A DNA stretch of 60,000 bases from Selaginella moellendorffii (Eukaryota; Streptophyta; Lycopodiopsida; Selaginellales; Selaginellaceae), in contig NW_003314402.1 in assembly GCF_000143415.4 (NCBI RefSeq), forward strand, positions 75,804 through 135,803, read 5' to 3'. Position numbers and translations under genes: made by a program. The notes beneath the pieces were generated by a model. The model did no database searches, was not told the origin of the DNA, and saw nothing but the letters and a program-made list of their open reading frames with translations. Below, piece by piece: positions 33,911 through 45,637 of the stretch. Position 1 is the first letter of the stretch; each line of letters opens with the position of its first letter.

Positions 33911-34150
33911 ATGTTTATGACCCTAGCAAGATTGAATAAACCATCTAGCAAGGGATTGTGTAAATATATTGAGAGTGTTTATTTAGCTAGAGTGTTGCCA
34001 AACTTCATTAACAAGATTAAGAGTGATGGATTTTTTAGAGAGGACCATTTCAAACTCAACATTTTGATATGGATGAGCATTGGAGCAAAAATGGGGGATG
34101 CAATCCAAATGACAAAGACACTCAAGAATCTCAATGATTCATCGGAGTAG
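33911..34150 (+). other. Unknown open frame in island 2
   Basis: 79 codons reading LNKPSSKGLCKYIESVYLAR then VLPNFINKIKSDGFFREDHF and KLNILIWMSIGAKMGDAIQM, ending NLNDSSE and TAG. The counterpart in island 1 is decayed upstream but similar over the last 60 codons. It may be one exon of a former gene. A weak PPR-like pattern is the only resemblance I see. Confidence 0.35.
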
Positions 34151-34320
34151 GCATGCCCAAAATAAGAGCCCTTTACGAAGACAATAATGCGAGCTAACAC
34201 CCACTCAAAAACAAAACACACCAAGTCAAGGATTATAATAGTGGCAACCAAGGTTTGCAACACCAATTTTCAATGTTAAAAAATACTCCAAGCGCTTACT
34301 AAATTTCCCATTAGCTTTAT

Positions 34321-35267
34321 TTGGCAAGAATTTACTTTATGAGTTATTATAAATCTTTCCTAACTACAAAAAAGGATACTTCAAATGTGAAAGGCAAGTG
34401 GAGCAAAGAATTAAGCTCAATCAAAAGAGGATACTTCAAATGTAAAAGGAAAGTGGAGCAAAGAACTAAGTTAATTAAGTCAGTTCATGAGTGCAAATTG
34501 GATAACCATGCCTTTTGTGTTTGTGAGTTCAAGATAAAAAAGATCTTCATTATATTGCGGTATCAACTTAAAAAAGCAATGGTTGTTAAAATAGAGCAAA
34601 TAAAAGTGTTTATAAAATACTTATATGACTAAAGTGTTATAGATCTCCTTGCATTTAAATCAAATATGAGGTTGGTATTGATAGATCTTGAGTTTTTTAA
34701 GGTACAAACCATATTAGTTTCAATGGAAAAAACCTCATAGTTTTAAATATGGCTTTTGCAATATCTTCAAATAGTAAGGATAAAATTTTTAAATAAATGG
34801 CAATGAGAAAATTACAATAGTTAAGAAAGTTTATAGTGGCACACTCATTTAAAAGTATAAATCCCTACGAGTGAGGATAATTTCACTTATAGATAAGGAT
34901 TTATTGGCCAATATAAAGATTTTTTTTGCATGTGAGGTAAATCTTTTTTAGGATGACATTTTAAAATTATGCTCAACACTAAAGAAAGAAGTATGCACTA
35001 ATTTTAAATTTTAAGTTCAGAAGATGTTTTGGCCTAAGTGCATAAAGGCCATTGTCATTGGTAAGGATAATGAAAAAACTATTAAAGAGGTATTCTTTTA
35101 AAAATGATTTTATAGTTTTTAATTTTTGTTTGTGCAGCTCCAGACTAAATCATATGGCAACGGATGTGAGGAGCAACCCCTATACCCTACTAAACAAGAT
35201 TGATGAAGACATAGAGTGTGAGATTATAACTAAAGAAAAAAAATGTAAATTTCATAGTATAACTTAA
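34321..35267 (+). other. Further exon-like patches in island 2
   Basis: 34321-34632 is open (LIKSVHECKLDNHAFCVCEF, MVVKIEQIKVFIKYLYD) and contains a direct repeat of AAAAGAGGATACTTCAAATG-type text (34371 and 34432). 35129-35267 reads SRLNHMATDVRSNPYTLLNK then IDEDIECEIITKE. Both have protein-level counterparts in island 1. Unrecognised. Confidence 0.35.
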
Positions 35268-36886
35268 TTTTATATATTGTCTAATATTTTTTGGCTCTAT
35301 TTACAAGTAGAAGAACACCTAAAGTGCTTCTTTAAATATTTTTTTATTAAAATATAGATAATATTATAAAACAATCTCATTATTTTGCAATAATCTTCAT
35401 TAAAAATTGTTGCTTTTTAACTTTTGTGTATTAACTGTAACTAATTTATATGACTTTGTAACTTTCATCCATAATAGTAGAAGTTCAACCAATAGCCACA
35501 AATATTTATAAGGAGGTTTAAGCTTGTATATATTATATAATATAACTTTATTTATTTTTTTAGTTAACATTAGCAAAATTACGAAAAAACAAAAAAGTCC
35601 AGATAAATGATAAGATTACTCTTCCTGTGTATGAGGCAAAAGAAGTGGAATACACTGTAAAGGCATAAAAAGAATCAACAACTATTAATAAAGTAATATA
35701 ATAACAAATTAATATAATTAGTTTTATTTTTTTCACTCAAACTTAGCAAAAACTTGCAAAAACTTTTTAAACTAAACATAGTAATTTTAGAAAATTAGTG
35801 AAATTGCTCTTTGAATTTAACCTTTCTTTTGCTAACATGAAGTAATTCTATAAGAATGAGAACCATATTTACAAGTTGCCAAATGCCCACAAAATTAAAA
35901 CTGAGTAAACCTTAAAGAATATTGTTGAGCAGAGTGTGAAGTTTGGATAACTGATTATATCTAAAGAGGCCTTATCCATAAATATTTGGATTACATTAAA
36001 AAATTAAAATGTAAATAAAACCATATCTATAAATATGGTTCTATATATAAAAATTTATATGCAACACTATATTTGAATTATGAATAAAATTATGTGAACA
36101 AAATTGGCAAACATTAGTTTCCAAACTATATATGTATCAGTAAACTATATACAAAAGTATATGTACATTTATTCTCAAAATACAACTCAATCATATTCAA
36201 AATTATACAAAAAGCCATTCCTCGTGATTGCCAAATAGCACATAAATCATGATGAAAACTATGTACAAAACCATTAGTGGTTGTGGTCCCAAAACCAATG
36301 CATTAACAATTAAGAAACCAGTCATAAAACCATTAAAATCACATATGGTTTAACCACAAACACAACCATTTTGTTTTGGTACTAGTTATAGTAAAAAAAC
36401 CATGTTGATGAGCATATTGTGGTTGTGGTGCTAGACAACACTATATGGCATGGCATCTGGCAGCCAAATGTCTTTCCCATGGAGATGAAGGCCAAGGTGT
36501 TGGAACCTTTGGTGGATCACAGCTGGAAAAATCAAAGTACTTGATAATGGAGAAGAAAATTTGTGCACCTTGACTTGAATCATGATCTGCTCCACAAGTT
36601 GTTGTGACAGCCATCAAGGCAATTTTGACGCTAAATCATCTTTGCAACCGGCAAGAACAACATTCTAGGAGTAGTGGCTCAAGGTGCTGTTTTAAATATC
36701 CTTGCAAAATGTTTGCACTATGCAAAACACACAATACCCATTCCTCATTGAAACGCCATCATTTGCTCTCACTCACTTGTTTTCTTTTGCATCTCCACTC
36801 AGTGAGCTGCTAAGCTTCCTTAGATTATCATCTGGAGGAAGTAGGGAATTCACAGCATAGAGTTTTGGAGTTGAAGTGTTGTTGGG

Positions 36887-37603
36887 ATGTTAAGTATGAA
36901 GCTCAAATTGCATATGCATTGTATTTTTCTGGTATGTTGTTGTTGTGGTATTTTTTTTCCCAATATGTCTGTGGTACAATGTGGCTTGGTTTGTAAGGAG
37001 TCCTCGCACTTCCTAGTCCATTTCTCATCACAGGGTCTTTTAGTGGTAATAAATTCCCACTCGAAGATAATATAAGCAAGGAACTAGTGGTTTCCAGAAG
37101 CCGAGTTTATTCGTCCCCAGTTTTTAAGTTGGAAAGTTGCAAGAGGGAGACTGCACAGGTGATGGAATTCTGCTGCTGTGCTCATCAGCAAAACTTGAGC
37201 ACCCGAGTTGGATCGACCGGGGATAAGAAACTGGGAGGCTGTATCAAACGTCATCCTGGCATATGACCAAAACGCTTAAGCAAAGAGGTTGTTTCTTTTG
37301 ATGATTTATCCAGAGAGTTGCTTCTCGTGTAACATTTTGATCAAGGGGTTTGTGGATGCCGGGAAGCAGCATTTGCCCTGGCATGGCATTTGGAAGAAGC
37401 AAAGGGTTTCGTTTGATGCAATGCCTCAGTATGACGTGCTCGCAAGAAACACAATGGTCACTCTATTTATACAAACAGAAAACCTTGAACACACAAAGTA
37501 CAGGTTGTCTCTTTTGCAAAGTTGAAAGGTTTTCTCCCAGAAAGAAGCACAATATTAACTCTTGGCCTTGTAGATCGGAATCATACTGTTCTTCACTTTT
37601 TTC

Positions 37604-37671
<68 letters not shown>

Positions 37672-38150
37672 TAGCGTTTTGAGCAGCTGTTCTTCCATCC
37701 AGGCATTTGCTGTTTTGGTTCAATTTTGCTTAAACACCAGCGACCTTCACGACATAAGAGCTAGATTGATTCACAGTGAGCACCACAACGATCGCTACCT
37801 CGCCAATCTCATCGTCCAAAAGTATGGGGAGCTGTGGGGTGCTCGACGGATCATCGCTGGCTCTTGCAGAACATCTTGCTGGGAAAAATCGGTTGAGCGG
37901 AGATCCAAGAGGGATGTGGTCGCATGGAACTTGATCCTCGCAGCGTATGCCTAAAACGCTCAGTCAAAAGAGATGTTTCTTTGGATGATCGAGGAATGTT
38001 TTGATCAAGGTGGGTTTGTGAATGCCATGCGAGAAAGCAGCAGTTGCCGGGACAAGGCATTTAGAAGACGCAAAAGTTTCAATTGACGGGATGCCTCAAC
38101 AGAATGTGCTCGCAAGAAAAACAATGATCATTCCTTGTTTTACGAACGGA
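36887..38150 (+). pseudogene. PPR relic 3 and its 5' sequence
   Basis: Close copy of relic 2. 37289-37525 reads SCFSCNILIKGFVDAGKQHL then PWHGIWKKQRVSFDAMPQYD and VLARNTMVTLF, the best preserved version of this PPR segment. After the microsatellite: SSCSSIQAFAVLVQFCLNTS, LIHSEHHNDRYLANLIVQKY, GELWGARRIIAGSC, KRDVVAWNLILAAYA with a TAA at 37952. A final part (TTAGAAGACGCAAAAGTTTC..GATGCCTCAACAGAATGTGC) follows out of frame. Confidence 0.7.
37605..37669. repeat. (TC)n(AC)n compound microsatellite
   Basis: About 65 bases, the longest of the PPR-linked dinucleotide runs in this window. Confidence 0.9.
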
Positions 38151-38184
38151 GCACGCTCTTAAAGATGCGATACGCCTGTTTGAG

Positions 38185-38327
38185 AGTATGAGCATCGTCT
38201 TGTCTCTTGTACGGCGTTGATCCAGGCGTTTGGGAATAGAGGGCTCCTCTGCCGATCTTTGATGGGATCCGGGCGATCTTGTCACCGACGTCTTGAAAGA
38301 TCTTAGATTCTATCCGCAATCGCCCAG
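38185..38327 (-). other. Conserved minus-strand peptide upstream of RAD5-D
   Basis: Reads TGRLRIESKIFQDVGDKIAR then IPSKIGRGALYSQTPGSTPY and KRQDDA, the counterpart of 8950-9127. The initiating ATG and the residues before TGR are missing here, so it is probably broken at the 5' end. Unknown family. Confidence 0.35.
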
Positions 38328-38579
38328 TCCTGGCGATGGGTGCTGCATATCATTCTGCGTGACGTGATCTCCAGGATTTGCGAAGAAGAAGCTCGTCGAT
38401 CAGATGCGCGATGCTGGCGCGCAATTGATTGGGGCTTCCCGCTACATTTTCCCGCGCTATCGTCTCTACTTCTCCATTCTAGGGTTCTTTCTTGGAGGCG
38501 ACGCAGGTTTTCTATTGCCCGCGTGGTCGAGGAGACGGCGCTGGGGGGCGGCCTTGATCGGCGTTGTGGAGCTGCACAG

Positions 38580-40583
38580 GTAATGGGGCTCGACACTCCG
38601 GGTTTTAGAAATAGGAAGAGGCTCCAGCTTAAGGCTCCGACGAGCAGTGCCAAGGCGAGGAGCCCCAGCCAGCGTTGGTAAATCGTGGACGACAGGGAGC
38701 TCTAGATGTATGGTGACAACAAAGGTCCCTGTTCCATCGGCTGTGGATCGCCAAAAACTCCCGCAAAAGCTGAGGCTTCTAGGACAGCAAAAATTGCCGA
38801 GGTGATTATTGAAAGTGGAGCAGAGGATTTAGATGATTCGGGAGTAGAAGAAGAGGTAAACAAGAGGTAAACAAGATTAAGACTGGAGGAGGAAACGATG
38901 CCGAGGTGGAAAGAACAACAGTGGTGGAGAGCTCCATTGAGACTGTCAGGAAACATGGCGAGGCTGTTTCTAGCGCCTTAGCTGGACTTTCAATCAGAGG
39001 TAGTGCCTTGACCCACGGTAATCCCGTTAAGATGGAAGCTGGTTGTGGTTCCGTGAAAGCTGAAGCGTCGGTTTCGATCGCAGCTGGATGTGATCCTATG
39101 AAAGTAGATGGATTGGTGAAGATGGAAGCTGGTTTTGAGTCTGCAAGAGTCGAAGCTCTGGTTGGCTCGGTGAAGATGGACCCTCGTTATGATACTGTGA
39201 AAGTTGAAACTCCATTCGGGGGTTGTTTTAGATGTTGAGAGGTGGTGGCTTCTCCAAGAGACTGAAGTTGCCGGGTACTCGACGTCCAGGGGATGCCGGA
39301 TTCGTGTTGGCGAGTTCATTTCCTTCAGTTTTCCCAAGCCTGAAGCCGAAAGTAAGAAGAAGTTCTTTGAGCACAAGAAGGTTCGGCCAAAAGCGAGCTC
39401 CGACATTGTAAGGTTCTTGACAAAGCTTCAGGAGAGGTACGTTTCACTTGACTTGTTTCTTCGTTTTACTTCTAACCATTTGCTCACAGATAGGACGGCT
39501 TCCAGCCGACTGGGCCAAGTGTTTGATACCTTTGGGAAGTGCAAAATGGCACCAGAGGCTCTTTCTCTTATGAGCAGCATAGTTCTCCATTTGAGGTAGA
39601 GTTTCTGTGTTTACCAGAGACGTTACGTATATGATGTGCTTGCAGAGTTTATATCAACAAGTCAGAAGCCTTACGAGGAGGGGGTTGAGCGCGGATTGAA
39701 GCTTCTGCAAGCTATCTTGAAGCCGGTAATGCTTCGAAGAACAAAAGATTCAACTGATAAAGAGGAAGGTAAGCATTTTTTTCTTTGCACCGTGCCTTGT
39801 CTTGTATTCACTCACAAGTTGGATTCACAGACCAATTCCTGTTCTCCAACCGGCTCAATATGAAGTTATTGTATCCAGATCCATAGGTATCATGCAGGCG
39901 TTCCTGTACGAAATAGGAACTCATAACTGTACCAACAAGTAATCGGTTTCGAATAAATGTCGAGGAGCAGTGGAAGGAGTCGTCCAAAGTCGAGGCTCTG
40001 CTGCACCACCTCCAGACGTTAAGTGAGGCCGGGTCGAAAAGCGTTGTTTTTAGTCAGTGGACAGCGTTTCTCGACTTGTTAGAGATACCATTGAAAAGGT
40101 CCGAGCGTCTTTCCTTTTGGTGCTTTCTCTTTGTTTGTGTTTCTAACAATGCACTGCCAGGAAGAACTTCTGTTTCGTCCGCTTGGACGGAACACTATTG
40201 CAGCGTCAGCGAGAACAAGTGCTCAAAAGCTTCAGCAATATTCCAGCCGTGGTGGCCGTAAGCTTTTTGTGTTGCTTACCTCCAAGAAACCACTATTTTG
40301 TGGTCATGCTCAAGCTTTTCTCATGGTACGCGCTATAGTTTTCTTTTTTAGCCATCTTCCGAGTCGAGAATGTGGACGATCGAGCATCGGTCAGACGAAG
40401 AACGTATCGATCAAGCGCCAGTTGAAACTCTCTTTGACGTTTCTCATGTCTCTAGAGCAGGACTCGGTGGAGGAGAGAATGCAACAGGTCCAAGCGAGGA
40501 AGCAGCGATTGATCGCGGGGGCTCTCACAGACGAAGAGGTGCCAAGCGCTCGAATCGAGGAGCTCAAAATGCTATTTAGATGA
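38580..40583 (+). pseudogene. RAD5-like helicase, internally deleted (RAD5-D)
   Basis: The UBA module is deleted except for its end (LDTPGFRNRKRLQLKAPTSS at about 38588). The acidic linker and SUMO-motif array (39026-39208) lead to HIRAN (39297 on, with a missing base near 39424). The 28-bp HIRAN deletion and the N-lobe deletion are shared with RAD5-C. KPYEEGVERGLKLLQ is followed by PIPVLQPAQYEVIV. A local deletion (near 39873) removes VKFDQF and RING exons. Then CTK, a TAG, ELITVPTSNRFRINVEEQWK, ESSKVEALLHHLQTLSEAGS, VVFSQWTAFLDLLEIPLKR, FCFVRLDGTLLQRQREQVLK and the C-terminal exon DSVEERMQQVQARKQ..MLFR with TGA at 40581-40583. Confidence 0.85.
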
Positions 40584-40698
40584 GAAGAGCTGGAGTCCTT
40601 AGCAACTTAAATCAGTGTACATAGTTAAAGAGGGGAATATGCTTCTAGCATCGGCGCGTATATTCTTCGGATAGTTCAATGTAGGTTTCTTCGCGGCT

Positions 40699-43029
40699 AT
40701 GGCGGACAGCAGGCGATCGCGTCGCAAGCGGCGACGAGCAAGGTATGGATGCTAGGATCGCCTCGAGAAGCAGCAGCAGCGCCGGCGCCGGCGCCGCGCC
40801 GCGATTTCGCTGGCCTAGAGCCGGAGTAGCCGATCTAGATTCATGCAAGCATATGATCTCTAGGAAATTGAGCTGAACGCTGAGGCTTTGCAGGCGATCG
40901 CGTCGATTCCTCTGGTCTCCGCGGCCGGGGCGGCTAGAAAGCCGGGGCGCATTCTAGAGTTTCGGGGTTTCTGGGGCGATCAGTCATGTAGCGCGCCTTG
41001 ACTGCCACTACTCAGGCCGACGATGAATTGGGCGTGGATGTGTCGTCTCCCAGCGGCGATTTGCTACTCCAATTTCTCAAGAGTGGTGGGGGCGACGAGC
41101 AGCTGAGGAGCAGTAGCAGCTACAGGACCCAGCAGTCGCAGCTCACGGTCCCTGCCACAGCTTTGCTCCTTCTGGAGGAGGAGGAGAAGGTCCTCCTCCA
41201 CGACCACTCTACGTCCCAGCAACAAGATTTGGTGGGTGGTCACCTCACTTCCAGCAGCACCAAGACCCACTTTTCCCTTCGGATCCATTCTTGACTCCGT
41301 CGGACCACTGATTTCTACGCTCGTTTGCTCCTCTTCCAGTCGAGAGACCGTTCCATCCGCCAGTGCCGTATCCTTTTCCAAATGCTCCGACTTTCCAGCC
41401 TGCTGATAATGTGGTTCATCCGCCGCATTCCTCTGGGGAGCTTAAAGCTCGTCCTGCCCTTCACTTCGAGTCTCCGGTGTTTGGACCCAGCGCAGCAGAG
41501 ACCTCGGACTCCAAGCGCGCCCCAGAGCAGCCGAGGAGATCGGTTACACCTGCGAAGGATGACAAGCAACAATTCCACGGCAATGGTTCCGAGCTCCTTC
41601 AGTTGTTACAGGGTGGTCCTGGTCGTGTGAAGCCCACAGCCTCCACAAAGGTGGATGCTACACAGGACAGTGGGGATTCTGGAGAGCCATCAAAGAAAGG
41701 AAGTCCATCTGCTGTTCACGGCCCCATAGGACTGCCGAGGCGTCATGTCGTTTCTCCTCCGCAGAGTCCAAATGACCTCCTTGGACGTTTGTGGGCTGCT
41801 CTTCCGGCCTCAAGCCACACTTCGTTTGACGGAGAAAGCGAACGCAAGACGTCAGCCCGGAGCTTTGGCGTTGAAGCGAACGAGATGTCCCGGGAAGTCG
41901 ATGGAGGTGGAGCTGCTGGTTTCGCACTTTTGAAGCGAAGGGGATCGGAGCCTGCCGCCTCGCACTACCTTTAAACGGCTACGACTATAACGACTCTAAG
42001 ACAAATGATAAGCCGAGGACAAACTCAGCATCCGGAAGACTACAGGACTATCGTGGGAGATACGTAAATGGAGAGGCCGAATTTGAGCCCGGAGGCGATG
42101 ACTTTAGAGGTGCTGGAAGGCGTCGAGGTCCCGGTCGTGCAGACGCCAGACGCGGTGGTCGGGGTGCTGTTTGCCAGTGGATTGCGGTAAATGAGAGGCA
42201 TAAAGATGCTGAGCCAAGTGACATCACCTCCTGCGATATCTCTGATGGAAGGGACGAGTCGCTTAAATCTTCAAACGGGACTTAGTCGAATGCTAGGAGA
42301 AAACATCAACAGGTATGGAGGATAAAACAGGCCGACTCAAAGGCAGCATTTCCAGCGGAGGAAAATCCGGACTACGAGGTTCCAAAGGCACGGTCTTTGG
42401 CATCTCAACTTGAACGTCCAGGCTTGCCATCGGGAAGTACGCAAAACTCTTCCGTTGGTGCGGCTTTTGAGGAGTCCAAACAGAGGCTCCATAATCTAGA
42501 TGCTTTGGAAGGAGAAGGCGTGACGACGTCTCTAGATCTCGAGGAGCTACAAATTGACGGTCACCGTCGTGAGGGTAAAGCTCCACAGTTTTACAAGGTT
42601 TGTGCTTGCGTTTTTTTCTTTCTTTATTTTCATGTGTTTGTATCTCTGGTTACAGCCGAAGGAGAACCGTTTCAGGGAGTCCAGACGCGTCATTCCCATG
42701 CACAGACGTGATCTTCTTTACCGACTGGATCTGCAATCTGGATATTTCACTCGTGAGCTTTTCTGCCTCTACGACGAGCTTATACCAACCGAAGAAGGGG
42801 AGGTCCGGAGAAGGAAGTTCTTCTCGAAGCTTGAGTCCCTTTTCGAGAGGGAGGTCCCGGGAACACGGCTCTTTCTTTTCGGATCGTGTGTTAATGCGTT
42901 TGGAGTTTGTAACAGTGACATCGATGTTTGCCTCTCCGTTGATCAGGAAGAACCAAACAAGATCGAGCTTGTTGTTCAAATGGCAACTATCCTCGAGTCA
43001 GATGCCATGTTAGACGTACAGGAGGCGTA
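40699..43029 (+). pseudogene. URT1-like RNA uridylyltransferase, best copy, catalytic start present (TUT-D)
   Basis: The first exon starts at 40699. A second exon-like stretch AIASIPLVSAAGAARKPGRI follows CTTTGCAG near 40890. Then come a Gln/Ser-rich segment, the long frame 41363-41974 (Pro-rich, low complexity), an RGG-like patch (GRRRGPGRADARRGGRG), SLASQLERPGLPSGS, and after an intron (about 42599-42656) the exon 42657-43029. That exon carries DLLYRLDLQSGYFTRELFCL, YDELIPTEEGEVRRRKFFSK and the nucleotidyltransferase signature LFLFGSCVNAFGVCNSDIDV with the catalytic Asp pair (42917-42925). It ends after LESDAMLDVQEA, before the third catalytic Asp and the PAP-associated domain. Stops and frame changes upstream are shared with the other copies. 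Function (known for the family): 3' uridylation of RNA. Confidence 0.75.
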
Positions 43030-43084
43030 GGACTCAACGTGACTCATGGTATAGTTTCTTATCCGAATTCTTAGCCATCCTCCG

Positions 43085-43447
43085 ATCCAGAGAACTTTCC
43101 TTTCATTGTTCTTGGCAACAGGGTCGATGTCGATGGAGAGAACAGTAGAGTGGTGAGCTCTTTTGTTTCATCTCTTGCCTCACTTTAAAGCTTGTGTGTC
43201 CAGGTTTCCGAGAATAAAGCCAAGGCCTGGTGTGCTTCCCAAGGAAAACATTCTATACTTTGAGGCGTCTGCCAAGGAAGACTACAACGTGGAGGCTGCG
43301 TTTCAATGCATTGCCAAGAATGCCTTGAGGAGCGAACCCGAGGAAGACTTGTAAGTTTTGCTTGTTTCTTCTTGTGATGTTTCAAGCTCACATTTAACTT
43401 CTGGCAGCTATCTTCCAGAGACGATCGACATTACAAATAACAATTGA
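43085..43447 (+). pseudogene. Rab7 GTPase C-terminal half (Rab7-D)
   Basis: Three exon pieces: [23 protein letters not shown] before GTGAGC (43152), with the G4 motif as NRVD instead of [16 protein letters not shown] then a one-base insertion that shifts frame; [29 protein letters not shown] before GTAAGT; and YLPETIDITNNN with TGA at 43445-43447. The CxC tail is lost exactly as in Rab7-A. It follows TUT-D directly, the ancestral order. Confidence 0.8.
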
Positions 43448-44145
43448 TCTACTACTACTGTCCCTCTATCGATAAGTGTTTTCGCTTTCATTTTATATGG
43501 TTTTTTTTCTTTCTTTTTCTTTTTACTCTCTCCTTTCGCTCGTTGGCCTTGGATTTTTTTCCCTTCTCAATTTCCCAGTCGTTTTTTTATTTTTTCACTA
43601 CGAAATAACTTTTCTTCTTCGATCTTGTATCTAGTTACTACTAGTAGTACGCAAATTCTTGTGTTTGTGTATTATTAAATTTTCTTCGTTTCTAATGGAT
43701 TGCTAGTAGACGAGAATTGGGTCGCAACATGCCTAGTTTTTCTAGATTTCACAAGTCTGTTTTCTAGATTTCACAAGTCTGGGTGGAAAATAAGCTAAGG
43801 CTGTGATTGACACTGCATCACAAGAGTTTCCAATCCTTGGCAGCGAAGCTGTGCAACCCTTTCATTGTCTTATCCAGCCGCCAATTTCATCGTCCCAAAA
43901 TGGGGAATGTGGCACAAACCAAAGCAATCATTGATCTCGAAAAAAGGACCTCTGAAGAAGAACTAAAGGTATGCATATGCATATTTTTAATATTGTTATG
44001 TTTTCCATGTTTTACCATTTACTCTATACACCAGGTTTTAAAATACTCTTGGAAATCTCTGTTTTTGTTTTTTGATGATCTACTTGTGATGCAAAATAGT
44101 GTAGCATTTGCGCAGGGAGCGGCCGGATCTCGAGATATACAGGCG
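43448..44145. other. Shared flank between Rab7-D and NLR4
   Basis: T-rich Rab7 3' region (to about 43730). A short local duplication occurs near 43737-43785 (TTTCTAGATTTCACAAGTCT twice). Then the PPR-like scrap (AATTTCATCGTCCCAAAATG) and a RAD5 intron scrap (about 43960-44035). No intact gene. Confidence 0.55.
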
Positions 44146-45637
44146 CTAGTAAACCTTCGAAGATTCAAGCCATGGTGGAACTTTCGTAACTATATCATCC
44201 CTGAAGTTTATCTGGAGATCCGGCCGCTCCTCAAGCCATGGTGGAACTTTCGTACCTTTTCGGCAGCGTAGGACTTTGAGCCTTGGAAATAAGCCAAGGC
44301 CGTGATTGTCTGAACTCAATTGGGGCCACACTACATCATCATGATCATAGAGCCCAAGCATCTCCAATCCTGGAAGGGATGCAATGGATGATGGAATATT
44401 TTCGATCCCCATCAAGTGCGCCCATCTTAAAAGAGTCATCTGGTCTGTTGGCTCAAAGAAATCATTGGGGAGCTGCCTCATACAGCCCTTCCGCAAAGAT
44501 AATGTGAACCGTTTCACCTTCAGCTGTGATCTCTCGGTTGGCATCAAGAGTCTCCTCATGTAACCTTCTACTCTCAGTCCATCAAGGTCTTTGGGGAGTT
44601 GTGTCACAAAGAGAGGCAAATGCTCCCATGTATTATCAAGAGCCACAACGAATGTTAACCTCTTCAGATTTGGAAGACTTGCTGCCAAATCATCCTTGAA
44701 CTCCGACTGTGCAATGCGCAGATTTCGAAGCTCCAGATGTTCGAGGCATGGGAACAATCCATCCAGACTGAAGAACTGGATACCACTGCAGTCTAGGTCA
44801 AGTTTTCGTAGCCGTTGAAAGCCCTTTAACCAAGACAGGTCTTTCATTGTCTCATTGTTTGTGATGGATAAAAATTGTAGCTGCAGCCATTCGAGGCTTT
44901 CGGCATTGTTTTCACCGTCTTGTACCCCATAAATGGTAAAGTTCTGAAGCTGTTTGGAATTCTTAAACATTCGTTTCCAGTCAAGTTTGATAGTCGATTC
45001 CACCCTAATGTGACATTGTCTTAGATTGACAAGTTGCCACAGGCCGGTGAAATCGGCAAAGTCCATGCTCTTTGCCTGCAACTCCAGTGTCTCAATGTCC
45101 TCTAGTGCACCAAGGCTGTGAGGTATTTTTATTGTTGCATTATTGAAGAGGTTTAGCTTTAAATGTCTTAGCTTGTGTAGGCTTGAAATTCCACTCAAAT
45201 CCACAGCTAACTCCTTACCGGAATGAAGCTCCAGCTCTTCCAAGTTGAATAATTGGGGCAGTAATGCAAAGTTGAATTTTGTGATCTCATCGCATTTCAA
45301 AACCTTCAGTGATGTCAAGCTGAAGAGCGCATCTGGCAATTGAGGCACATCATCGAAGGATCGAACGTCAAGCACTTGAAGGTTTCTCAGCTTGGATATG
45401 CTCTCTGGAATAGAACGGATAGAGCTTCCATTGAAGCTCAATACCTTGACATTTTGGATGTGATCTATAATAAGACTGACATCCGCACCAGAAATTCCAT
45501 GACATCTATCGAGAAGCAAGACATCTCGCACATGAATGTCGGACAAAAGGCTGCTTGTAACCTTCTTTCCAATGAATGAAACTTTAGAAAATGTTGGAGA
45601 AATCCCAGGTGGACAATCATAGCCAAACAGGCATCCA
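44146..45637 (-). pseudogene. NLR fragment, C-terminal LRR half (NLR4)
   Basis: A 466-codon LRR frame (44146-45546) continues upstream in NLR wording to 45637 (CPPGISPTFSKVSFIGKKVT). There it is cut and joined to uridylyltransferase sequence, so NB-ARC and CC modules are missing. The C-terminal end is unusual: KVPPWLEERPDLQINFRDDI then VTKVPPWLESSKVY, produced by a local duplication of the gene end (44150-44250). Confidence 0.85.

Larger units (their letters stand above)
32380..36886. other. AT-rich island 2
   Basis: Second copy of the AT-rich element, lacking the retrotransposon-like insert of island 1. The left edge cuts NLR3 after CTTCGTTCCAGTTCACTAAC. The right edge passes into the PPR relic as in island 1. 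On the minus strand at 32380-32529 the acidic frame LVEENVLEEEELKIVVIHAR runs in frame into NLR3 text, giving one 349-codon frame (31480-32529). Confidence 0.7.

Noticed and set aside
17000-36900. CRISPR arrays, tRNA or rRNA genes in the AT-rich islands
   Set aside because: I saw no regularly spaced repeats and no cloverleaf or rRNA-like sequence; repeats here are one-off duplications and simple runs.
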